DNA of 30,206 nt from an uncultured Eubacteriales bacterium (GTDB taxonomy: Bacteria > Bacillota > Clostridia > Oscillospirales > Oscillospiraceae), in NCBI GenBank assembly GCA_900546415.1, contig URCY01000018.1:1-30206 (forward strand), given 5' to 3'. Within the stretch, counting starts at the first letter, position 1. The number at the start of each line of letters is the position of its first letter. This document shows positions 1-5,837 of the stretch, piece after piece. The translations under genes and the position numbers were made by a program. A model generated the notes under the pieces. The model saw nothing but the letters and a program-made list of their open reading frames with translations. It was not told the origin of the DNA and did no database searches.

Positions 1-54
1 TCAAACCGATAAGCTGGGGCGAAAGACCCGCTGAGCGCCGCAGCCGATTGATTC
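1..54 (+). repeat. Partial copy of a palindromic repeat element (right-arm type), cut by the window edge
   Basis: Bases 1-54 align without gaps to 19597-19650, the right half of the full 161-bp palindrome at 19500-19660, with 50 of 54 positions identical (differences at 10, 14, 21 and 42). Identity stops after GATTGATTC: this copy continues ATACTAG where the full copy continues AGAGGTTCCC, so its outer end is different or lost. The left part, if present, is outside the window. It is non-coding and lies downstream of the symporter gene that ends at 248. No transposase is nearby, so it would be a non-autonomous or REP/MITE-like sequence by inference. Confidence 0.75.
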
Positions 55-133
55 ATACTAGAACCGGTTAAAAAGCTTGAAAAGCTTTTTATAGCGCCGA
101 AGACGCGTCAGATTCTGCATGAGACGGCGCAGC

Positions 134-208
134 GTGCTACGCACGCTGCGAGTGTGCGTAGCACACGGGATTCTTGATTAAAACTATGAAATATTTTAAT
201 CAAGAATC
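134..208. repeat. Two consecutive perfect hairpins downstream of the symporter gene
   Basis: The first hairpin pairs 134-144 with 154-164 (11 bp, arms GTGCTACGCAC and GTGCGTAGCAC, 9-nt loop). The second pairs 169-183 with 194-208 (15 bp, AT-rich, arm GATTCTTGATTAAAA, 10-nt loop). A smaller 9-bp hairpin, AAAAAGCTT / AAGCTTTTT, sits at 70-90. CATACTA at 54-60 is also complementary to TAGTATG at 214-220, so the whole 54-220 block can fold back on itself. None has a clean T-tract on the minus strand, so a terminator role for the symporter is possible but not shown. The rest of 55-247 holds no credible gene. Confidence 0.6.
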
Positions 209-247
209 AGTATTAGTATGCCCGGCGGCTGCCGAAGCGATACGGCG

Positions 248-1624
248 CTATTTCGGCTCGTCGTCGAGCAGCTCGCCGCGGTCATGCAGCTCGTCGAGGA
301 TCTTGGAATAGAACTGCTCGTCGATGCGGAATTTCACGCGGTAGATGATGTAGCCCGCAACGATGCACAGCAGCGGAAGCACAAACATTGCGAGCTTCAC
401 AATGATCTTCCCGCCGGCGTCGATGGACGCCGCGGCGACCGCGTCGCGCTTGATGCCAGAAAGGATCAGCGTCGCGCTGATGATGGCGGTCGAGAGCGCG
501 CCGCCGATCTTGTTGACGAGCGGCTGGATGGAGAAGGTGATCGATTCGTTGCGTTTGTGGAGCTTCCACTGGCCGTATTCGATCGTGTCCGTCAGGAACA
601 TGAGCATGAGCAGCTGGATGAAGGCCTGACCGATGAAGAGCAGCAGAGCGGCGGCTGTCACGAGGATGATGGAGTGCTCTGCAAAGAAGAAGACCAGATA
701 GCCTGCGACGACAAGAGCGGTCGCGGCGGTGTAAAGCTGCTTGCGGTTCATGCGCTTGGAGAACAGCGGGAAGATAATCAGCGCGAGGAGCTGCGCCACG
801 CCGCAGACCGCCGCGAGGATCGCATACATGCTCTGGTCGCCGAAGAGATATTCCATATAATAGATGGCGAAGCCTGTCGTGGTGCAGTAGCCGACCATAA
901 ACAGCCCCATGGCGAGCGCCGTCCACATGAGCTGATCGTTCTTGACCAGCGCGCGCACCATCTGGCGCAGGGTCGTTTTTTCCTCGGCCTGCTTTTCCGA
1001 GACGAGGCGCGGCTCCTTCACGCCGAAGAGCGGGAAGCAGAGGAAGGCGAGGAAGATCACGCTGAGCACGACGGCCACCCAGAACCATGCGCGGGGCGTG
1101 TTGCCCAGGGCTCTTGTGATCGGCTCCCAGCCGACCATGATGATGTACATGCCGAGGCTGGCACAGATGCGGGCGAAGGCGCCGTTGCGTTCGCGCTGCT
1201 TCTGGTCGGTCGAGAGCGCGGGCAGCAGCGTCCAATAGGCGATGTCGTTGATGCCGTAGCTGATGTCCCAGAACAGATAGGCCAGAGCGAACAGGATCAC
1301 AAAGCCGACACCCGAGCCGATGTTGCCGAAGAGCATAAGATAGAAGATCACGCTGGCGACGCCGCCGACGAGGATCGAGGGCTTGAATTTGCCCCAGCGG
1401 GTGTGGACGTTGTCGATCACGAAGCCTGTGATCGGGTCGTTCAACGCGTCAAAAATGCGCATCACGGAGAGCACCATACTGACTGCGACGAAGATACCCT
1501 TGGACAGAGACAGAACGTGCGAAAGGAAAAAAATTATGGCGTTCGCCTCAAAGGAATAGAACATGTCGCGGCCGATCGTGCCCAGACCAAAGAAATATCG
1601 GTTGCGGCGGTCGAATCGGTTCAT
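248..1624 (-). CDS. GPH-family cation:sugar symporter (melibiose carrier type MFS transporter)
   Basis: A 458-residue inner-membrane transporter expected to bring a glycoside or oligosaccharide into the cell together with Na+ or H+. The protein has about 12 hydrophobic segments. The GPH signature lies at residues 59-80, with FDALNDP followed by RWGKFKP. Asp20, Asp59 and Asp63 match the cation/sugar-binding Asp positions known in MelB (Asp19, Asp55, Asp59). The start chosen is the ATG at 1624, preceded by a GAGGGGG ribosome site. An in-frame ATG at 1714 lies inside the -35 element of the promoter at 1686-1714 and would add a non-homologous 30-residue tail, so it was rejected. The gene is divergent from the GH13 glucosidase at 1776, so the two probably handle the same sugar. 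The exact substrate cannot be read from the sequence. Confidence 0.92.
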   Translation of the reverse strand: MNRFDRRNRYFFGLGTIGRDMFYSFEANAIIFFLSHVLSLSKGIFVAVSMVLSVMRIFDALNDPITGFVIDNVHTRWGKFKPSILVGGVASVIFYLMLFGNIGSGVGFVILFALAYLFWDISYGINDIAYWTLLPALSTDQKQRERNGAFARICASLGMYIIMVGWEPITRALGNTPRAWFWVAVVLSVIFLAFLCFPLFGVKEPRLVSEKQAEEKTTLRQMVRALVKNDQLMWTALAMGLFMVGYCTTTGFAIYYMEYLFGDQSMYAILAAVCGVAQLLALIIFPLFSKRMNRKQLYTAATALVVAGYLVFFFAEHSIILVTAAALLLFIGQAFIQLLMLMFLTDTIEYGQWKLHKRNESITFSIQPLVNKIGGALSTAIISATLILSGIKRDAVAAASIDAGGKIIVKLAMFVLPLLCIVAGYIIYRVKFRIDEQFYSKILDELHDRGELLDDEPK

Positions 1625-1649
1625 AGATGAAAAATCCCCCTCATTTTTT

Positions 1650-1675
1650 AAAAGTCCTTTGTTCAAAGGACTTTT
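1650..1675. promoter_or_regulatory. Perfect 11-bp inverted repeat in the symporter leader; possible operator or leader hairpin
   Basis: Bases 1650-1660 (AAAAGTCCTTT) pair perfectly with 1665-1675 (AAAGGACTTTT) around the loop GTTC. The palindrome starts a few bases after the expected transcription start (~1679) of the minus-strand symporter promoter and ends 25 bases before its start codon. It is well placed for a repressor-binding site or a translation-affecting hairpin. On the plus strand it is followed by a T-rich run and would resemble a terminator, but no plus-strand gene ends there. No regulator gene is in the window, so the operator role is inference. Confidence 0.5.
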
Positions 1676-1685
1676 TCTGCTTTTT

Positions 1686-1714
1686 ATTTTACCGTTCCGA
1701 AATGGGGATGTCAA
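1686..1714 (-). promoter_or_regulatory. Sigma-A promoter of the symporter gene
   Basis: Read on the minus strand, TTGACA (1714-1709), a 17-bp spacer and TAAAAT (1691-1686) form a near-consensus vegetative promoter. The expected start point is near 1679, giving a leader of about 55 nt that contains the inverted repeat at 1650-1675. Its -35 box lies 11 bp from the -35 box of the divergent glucosidase promoter, so binding of a regulator or polymerase at one can affect the other. Confidence 0.85.
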
Positions 1715-1725
1715 CCAAATTTATG

Positions 1726-1754
1726 ATGACAAGGAGAAAAAGATGTGGTATACT
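1726..1754 (+). promoter_or_regulatory. Sigma-A promoter (extended -10) of the GH13 gene
   Basis: ATGACA (1726-1731), a 17-bp spacer and TATACT (1749-1754), with TG at 1746-1747 making an extended -10 box. Transcription should begin near 1761, 15 nt upstream of the TTG codon at 1776. This promoter decides the start of the glucosidase, because the in-frame ATG at 1743 lies between the -35 and -10 boxes and would not be in the transcript. Confidence 0.8.
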
Positions 1755-1775
1755 GACGAAAAAGGGGGAATTCCA

Positions 1776-3425
1776 TTGCAAAGAAAAAGATGGTACAAGG
1801 ATAAAGTATTTTACCAAATCTGGCCGCGCAGCTTCTGCGACGGCAACGGCGACGGCATGGGCGACCTGCTCGGCGTCTATGAAAAGCTTGATTATATCCG
1901 CTCGCTCGGCGTGGACGGCATCTGGTTCTCGCCGCTGTACCCGTCTCCCGGTGTCGACTGCGGCTATGATATTTCGGACTATATGGACATTGCGGCCGAA
2001 TTCGGCGGCATGGAGGCCTTCAAACGGGTGCTCGACGGCGCGCACGCGCGCGGCATGAAGGTCATTATGGACTTGGTCATCAACCATACGAGCGACGAGC
2101 ACGAGTGGTTCCAGAAGAGCCGCCGCCGCATCGAGCCTTACACCGACTATTACATCTGGCGCCCGGCCGGGAAAAACGGCAAGCTTCCCAATAACTGGGA
2201 CAGCTCGTTTGAGGGCAAGGCGTGGCAGTTTGACGAGCTGCGGCAGGAATACTATCTGCACCTTTACGCCGTCAAGCAGCCCGACCTGAACATGGACAAC
2301 CCGCTCGTGCGCGAGGAGGTCAAGAAGATCCTGAAATTCTGGCTCGACCTCGGCGTCGACGGCTTCCGCGAGGACGTCATCACGCTGATCTCCAAAAAGG
2401 AGGGGCTGCCGAGCGACCATCTCTTCCCGATCTATAAGGGCATCCGCTTTTACAACCACGGGCCGCATATCCACGAGTATCTTTCGGAGTTCCGGCGGGA
2501 CGTGCTGTCACATTACGACTGCATGACGATCGCCGAGGCGCCGCTGATCTGGCCGAAGCGCGCGCTGGAATACATCTCCGAGAAAGAGGACAGCGATTTT
2601 GATATGATGATTCAGTTCGAGTGCATGTGCGGCGACTGCTTCTTCACGGACTATATGCCGACGAAGTTCCACCTGCGCAAGCTCAAGCGCGCGTGGTCGA
2701 GCTGGCAGAGCAAGCTCGAGGGCAAGGCGTGGAACATGCTCTATCTGGAGAATCACGATCATCCGCGTGTGATCTCGCGCTACGGCAGCGAAAAATTCCG
2801 CGTCGAGAGCGGCAAAATGCTGGCCGTGGCCTATCTGTTCCAGAAGGGAACGCCCTTCCTCTATCAGGGACAGGAGATCGGCATGACGAACTGGCGGCCG
2901 GACGATCCGGCGCTGTACGAGGATGTGCAGACGCGCTGGCAGTACGAGCATGCGGCGCTGAAAAAGACGCCCGAGGAGCGCCTCAAGCGCCTCTGGCGCA
3001 GCTCGCGTGATTCCGCGCGGACGCCGATGCAGTGGTCGGACGCAGAGCACGCCGGGTTCTCGACGGCCGAGCCGTGGTTCAGCGTGAACCCGAACTACCG
3101 CGAGATCAACGTCGCCCGGCAGGAAAAGGATCCGGATTCGCTGCTGAATTTTTATCGCAGGGCGATCGAGCTGCGCAAATCCCTGCCGGTCGTGCGCCAC
3201 GGGAGCTATAAGGAGCTGCTGCATCGCTCCAAGAAGCTCTACGCCTATGAGCGCGAGAGCAAGGGCACGAGGCTGCTCGTGATCTGCTCGTTCAGCGACC
3301 AGCCGATGAAGCTGCCGAAGCGCCTGCATCCGGGCAAGGCCTCGCTGATCCTCTGCAACTACACCGGCAAGCCGGACACCGGCACGCTGCGCCCGTATGA
3401 GGCGCGGGTCTATCTGACGGTCTGA
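1776..3425 (+). CDS. GH13 alpha-glucosidase, oligo-1,6-glucosidase type
   Basis: A cytoplasmic (no signal peptide) glycoside hydrolase of 549 residues, the usual length for oligo-1,6-glucosidases. Counting from the TTG, the N-terminus (RWYKDKVFYQIWPRSF) is typical. Family-13 blocks are all present: DLVINH (region I, residues 99-104), GFREDV with the nucleophile Asp200, the acid/base Glu254 in IAEAP, and NHD with Asp328. Val follows the nucleophile. In characterised relatives Val there goes with alpha-1,6 specificity and Ala with alpha-1,4, so isomalto-oligosaccharides are a likely substrate (inference). The TTG start has a GGGGG ribosome site 7 nt upstream. An ATG at 1743 also has a good AAGGAG, but it precedes the predicted transcription start. 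The gene is divergent from the symporter and followed by a terminator, so it forms a single-gene unit. Confidence 0.92.
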   Translation: MQRKRWYKDKVFYQIWPRSFCDGNGDGMGDLLGVYEKLDYIRSLGVDGIWFSPLYPSPGVDCGYDISDYMDIAAEFGGMEAFKRVLDGAHARGMKVIMDLVINHTSDEHEWFQKSRRRIEPYTDYYIWRPAGKNGKLPNNWDSSFEGKAWQFDELRQEYYLHLYAVKQPDLNMDNPLVREEVKKILKFWLDLGVDGFREDVITLISKKEGLPSDHLFPIYKGIRFYNHGPHIHEYLSEFRRDVLSHYDCMTIAEAPLIWPKRALEYISEKEDSDFDMMIQFECMCGDCFFTDYMPTKFHLRKLKRAWSSWQSKLEGKAWNMLYLENHDHPRVISRYGSEKFRVESGKMLAVAYLFQKGTPFLYQGQEIGMTNWRPDDPALYEDVQTRWQYEHAALKKTPEERLKRLWRSSRDSARTPMQWSDAEHAGFSTAEPWFSVNPNYREINVARQEKDPDSLLNFYRRAIELRKSLPVVRHGSYKELLHRSKKLYAYERESKGTRLLVICSFSDQPMKLPKRLHPGKASLILCNYTGKPDTGTLRPYEARVYLTV

Positions 3426-3446
3426 CGCCATATTCGCGAATAATCT

Positions 3447-3484
3447 CCGCCCTCTGCACATACGGTTGCAGGGGGCGGTTTTTT
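3447..3484 (+). terminator. Rho-independent terminator after the GH13 gene
   Basis: A 12-bp stem pairs 3447-3458 with 3467-3478 (one G.T wobble), with an 8-nt loop and then six T residues (3479-3484). It begins 21 nt after the glucosidase stop codon. Its T-tract touches the ATG of the following 50-residue ORF. Confidence 0.92.
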
Positions 3485-3637
3485 ATGTGCAGAAAATATG
3501 AACTTCTCGGTCTTGCGCTGATCGGCTGCGGCATTGGCGTGCTGCTGTCGCTGCTGTTTCGGTCGGATTTTGCGCAGGCGATGCTCGGCATCTGCATCAC
3601 GCTCGTCGGATGCCTCTGTATGCGCAGATTCCCGTGA
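3485..3637 (+). CDS. Small two-helix membrane protein, unknown function
   Basis: A 50-codon ORF from ATG 3485 to TGA 3637. The product starts MCRKYELLGLALIG, has two hydrophobic stretches (about residues 7-25 and 29-46) separated by FRSD, and ends with the basic tail CMRRFP. The composition (hydrophobic hairpin with positive ends) is what a real small membrane protein looks like, and it lies 66 nt ahead of the spore-related SPOCS gene on the same strand. The only Shine-Dalgarno-like sequence (AGGGGGCGG) lies inside the 3' arm of the terminator, directly before the ATG. Expression would therefore require read-through that leaves the arm unpaired, or another start. I do not recognise a named family. 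Confidence 0.5.
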   Translation: MCRKYELLGLALIGCGIGVLLSLLFRSDFAQAMLGICITLVGCLCMRRFP

Positions 3638-3646
3638 TTTTTTCGG

Positions 3647-3674
3647 GATAAACCTGTCCGACGCATCATATATA
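3647..3674 (+). promoter_or_regulatory. Possible sigma-E-like sporulation promoter of the SPOCS gene
   Basis: GATAAA (3647-3652), a 14-bp spacer and CATATATA (3667-3674) resemble the sigma-E pattern (ATA in the -35 box; CATA-n-A-n-T in the -10 box), although the last -10 base does not fit. No sigma-A promoter is evident in front of the gene. It fits a sporulation-type product, but the match is weak. Confidence 0.3.
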
Positions 3675-3703
3675 TGGCATAGGACAAGGAAGGAGCGTGG
3701 CTT

Positions 3704-5209
3704 ATGGAGCTTGTTTTTCAGGAAAAAAGAATGGTGTTCCCGTCGTGCGTCCTGCGGCAGTGCGTCTCGCAGGAGCAGACGGCGGACTTGATCGTTCCGG
3801 ATCGGCTTCCGGATTGCGAGCGTGTGCTCGAGGCCTTCGGCACGGTCACGGTGCGTTCGGCCGAGGCCGGGGCGGACAGCGCGTCCGTTGTGGGGACGGT
3901 GCAGGCGGGCGTCCTGTTCGCCGATGCGGACGGCGTGCCGCACAGCCTGCAAACCCAGCTGCCGTTCAGCGTGCGCCGGGAGCTGACGCCCTCGGACAGC
4001 ACGCTGACGCTGCAATGCAGCGTGCGCCTGACGGCGATCGACGCGCGGATGCTCAATTCGCGCAAGCTGCTCGTGCGGGCGACGGTGCTCTGCTGCATCG
4101 AGGTGTTCAGTGCGGCGGAAAAATGTCTCTATGACATCGAAGAGCCGTCCGAGCGGCTTCAGCTGCGGCGCGTGGAGCTGCCGGCGCGCATGGCGCTGGC
4201 ACTCGGCGAGAAGCGCTTTCCCGTGCAGGAGGAGCTGGAGCTGCCTGAGGAATATCCGGCGGCTGCGGAGGTGCTGAAATGCACCGCGCTCCCCGAGATC
4301 ACGGAGCAGAAGATCGTCGGGGCGAAGGCCGTCTTCAAGGGCTGCCTGCGCATCCATGTGCTCTATGCCGACGCGGAGCAGACGCTGCGCGTCTACGATT
4401 GGACGCTGCCGTTCTCGCAGTATGCCGAGCTGGAGCGCGACTGCGAGGACTGCCGCCCGGAGGCGCTGGTGTGGCTCACGGCCTTTGAGCTGGAGCCGGA
4501 AAGCCACGGCGAGAGCCGTCGGCTGTTCCTCAATGCGGGCGTCGCGGTGCAGTGCCGCGCGATTGGGGAGGAAAGGCTGCATCTGATCACCGACGCGTTC
4601 TGCACGGATGCCGAGCTGGAGCCGAGAATGCAGGAATGGACGCTCGACACGCAGCTCGATCGGCAGAGCTTCAGCCTGACGGCGCAGGCAAGCGGCGAAT
4701 GCGCAGCGGGCAAGCTCGTGGATGTCTCGACCCTGCCGGGCGAGACGCATCCGCGCCGGGAAGGCGGCTCGGTCGTGCTGGAGGTGCCGCTGTCGTGCAG
4801 CGTGCTCTATCAGGACGCCGAGGGACGGCTTCAGAGCACGCTGCTGCGCACGAGCGTTTCGGCCGAGACGGCCGCCGCCGGGAATGTGGACTGCGCCGTG
4901 GCCGAGCTGCGGTGCGGAGAGGCCTTCTGCACGGCCGCAGCGGGCGCGCTCGAGCTGCGTCTGCCGATTGCGCTCGAAGTTTCCGCCACGGCGCAGGAGC
5001 GGCTGCAGCTGGTCTGCGGGGGGACGGTCAGCGAGCTGCCGCCGCAGGAGCAGCGCAAGCCGGCGGTCATTCTGCGCAGAACCGTCGGAGATGAGGAGGT
5101 CTGGTCGGTCGCGAAGGGACTGCGCGCCTCCGTCGAGGCCATCACGAGGGCCAACGCGATCGACGGTGACGTCATCCCGGACGGTACGATGCTGCTGATC
5201 CCGATCTGA
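3704..5209 (+). CDS. SPOCS (DUF3794) domain protein with C-terminal LysM
   Basis: A 501-residue protein with no signal peptide. The bulk consists of repeated beta-rich segments of the SPOCS/DUF3794 type, in which stretches such as KIVGAKAVFKGCLRIHVLY and the preceding LKCTALPEITEQ are typical. The last ~45 residues are a LysM peptidoglycan-binding domain (VWSVAKGL...ITRANAI...IPDGTMLLIPI). The family is found in endospore-forming Firmicutes and is thought to act in the spore coat or cortex region; its biochemical role is not known. The ATG at 3704 is preceded by AAGGAGCG. The gene is followed by a terminator and seems to be expressed alone or with the small ORF upstream. It suggests that the organism can sporulate or descends from one that could. 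Confidence 0.88.
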   Translation: MELVFQEKRMVFPSCVLRQCVSQEQTADLIVPDRLPDCERVLEAFGTVTVRSAEAGADSASVVGTVQAGVLFADADGVPHSLQTQLPFSVRRELTPSDSTLTLQCSVRLTAIDARMLNSRKLLVRATVLCCIEVFSAAEKCLYDIEEPSERLQLRRVELPARMALALGEKRFPVQEELELPEEYPAAAEVLKCTALPEITEQKIVGAKAVFKGCLRIHVLYADAEQTLRVYDWTLPFSQYAELERDCEDCRPEALVWLTAFELEPESHGESRRLFLNAGVAVQCRAIGEERLHLITDAFCTDAELEPRMQEWTLDTQLDRQSFSLTAQASGECAAGKLVDVSTLPGETHPRREGGSVVLEVPLSCSVLYQDAEGRLQSTLLRTSVSAETAAAGNVDCAVAELRCGEAFCTAAAGALELRLPIALEVSATAQERLQLVCGGTVSELPPQEQRKPAVILRRTVGDEEVWSVAKGLRASVEAITRANAIDGDVIPDGTMLLIPI

Positions 5210-5217
5210 CCCGGCGA

Positions 5218-5251
5218 GCCGGTCATGGGGTGTGCCCCGTGACCGGCCTTT
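5218..5251 (+). terminator. Terminator after the SPOCS gene
   Basis: A 13-bp stem pairs 5218-5230 with 5235-5247 (one wobble), with a 4-nt loop followed by CTTTT. It begins 9 nt after the stop codon. The T-tract is short but the stem is very stable. Confidence 0.8.
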
Positions 5252-5319
5252 TGCTATGCGGCAAGAATACCACCGGGGCAGTGCAGATGATTGAGGGAGA
5301 AGAAACGATCATAACGGAA

Positions 5320-5348
5320 CGTGTCGGGGTCTCCCCGGCACGATTTTT
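5320..5348 (+). terminator. Second terminator-like hairpin upstream of the smc operon
   Basis: A 10-bp stem pairs 5320-5329 with 5333-5342 (one wobble), with a 3-nt TCT loop and then ATTTTTAT. It lies about 70 nt beyond the first terminator and could end a short transcript or act as a back-up. The 64-codon ORF that crosses it (5230-5424) shows no recognisable features. Confidence 0.65.
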
Positions 5349-5508
5349 ATATTGTGCAGGCCGTGACGGGAAAACTCTGAAGATGTTATGGCTTGATCGT
5401 GCTTACACTGATTCTGCCGTTTGATATGCAAATCGGCATTTGACCGGCAGACTGCGGGGCGTCCCGGCTGCCTGAGGCTTACATTGACCTGCGCCAAGTG
5501 ATTTTGTG
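5349..5508. other. Non-coding spacer between the terminators and the smc promoter
   Basis: No credible ORF was found. The only structure noticed is an inverted pair CTGCCG / CGGCAG (about 5414-5448) enclosing an AT-richer segment. This belongs to the gene-free stretch 5210-5837, which also holds two terminators, a promoter, a leader and a repeat fragment listed separately. Confidence 0.5.
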
Positions 5509-5537
5509 TTGAAAGATGGCGCAGAATGTGATATACT
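5509..5537 (+). promoter_or_regulatory. Sigma-A promoter of the smc-leuS operon
   Basis: TTGAAA (5509-5514), a 17-bp spacer and TATACT (5532-5537), with an extended -10 TG at 5529-5530. The predicted start is near 5544, about 290 nt upstream of smc. No equally good promoter is seen closer to the gene, so the full leader is probably transcribed. Confidence 0.82.
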
Positions 5538-5543
5538 AATAAA

Positions 5544-5837
5544 GTATGTCCGGTTTTCTTTTCCGCTGGGAAAGGAATTGGAACATGACATGGAAACGTA
5601 ACAGTTCAGGAGGGCGGGCGCTCCGAGACGGCGAGGCCGGCGGAGCGGCGATAAGGCTACGCTTCGCGATACAGACGCGGGGGTGAAAGGCATCCGGCTT
5701 ACAGCCGAAAGCCTGCTGAGCCAGATAAGAATCTTCCATGCTGACCGCTCATGCGATTGAATCAGAGCTTCCTTAGAAGTTCTTAGAACCGTTGAAGCAA
5801 CAAGATATAAGAGCTTTTAAGAAGGAGTGAGACAAGC
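5544..5837 (+). ncRNA. Long structured 5' leader of smc, class not recognised
   Basis: About 290 nt lie between the predicted transcription start and the smc start codon. Local pairings seen: a 9-bp hairpin 5556-5564/5569-5577 just after the start; a 7-bp stem CGCTCCG/CGGAGCG at 5619-5625/5641-5647; and nested stems AGGC/GCCT with CGGC/GCCG at 5688-5714. The 3' part (5740-5772) is a fragment of the repeat family. I looked for conserved cores of the T-box, SAM, FMN, TPP, cobalamin, c-di-GMP, SRP RNA and RNase P RNA and did not find them. No ORF of substance is present. It could be an unassigned regulatory RNA, or simply a leader lengthened by repeat insertion. The type is a best guess. Confidence 0.35.
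5740..5772 (-). repeat. Fragment of the palindromic repeat family inside the smc leader
   Basis: Bases 5740-5772 equal the reverse complement of 19501-19533 at 30 of 33 positions, sharing CTGACCGCTC and TTGAATCAGAG. Only one arm is recognisable; upstream similarity fades within a few bases of 5740. It is therefore either a decayed copy or an end of a related element inserted between the smc promoter and gene. Confidence 0.7.

Noticed and set aside
218..1630. Plus-strand frame of 470 codons opposite the symporter
   Set aside because: It is rich in Asp/Glu/His/Arg with no hydrophobic core or domain, and antisense to a well-supported transporter that has a promoter and ribosome site.
1650..1690. 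Plus-strand terminator made by the 1650-1675 hairpin and following T-rich run
   Set aside because: No plus-strand gene ends upstream of it; the position at the symporter transcript start favours an operator or leader hairpin.
1625..1714. N-terminal extension of the symporter to the ATG at 1714
   Set aside because: That ATG is within the -35 box of the promoter, so it is not in the transcript; the ATG at 1624 has a strong ribosome site and the family-typical N-terminus.
5230..5424. 64-codon ORF between the SPOCS gene and smc
   Set aside because: It starts inside the first terminator, crosses the second, has no ribosome site and resembles nothing known.
5544..5837. RNase P RNA, SRP RNA or FMN-type riboswitch in the smc leader
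   Set aside because: Some short words (for example CCGGCTTAC and GGGGTGAAAGG) recall parts of these RNAs, but the defining conserved cores are missing.
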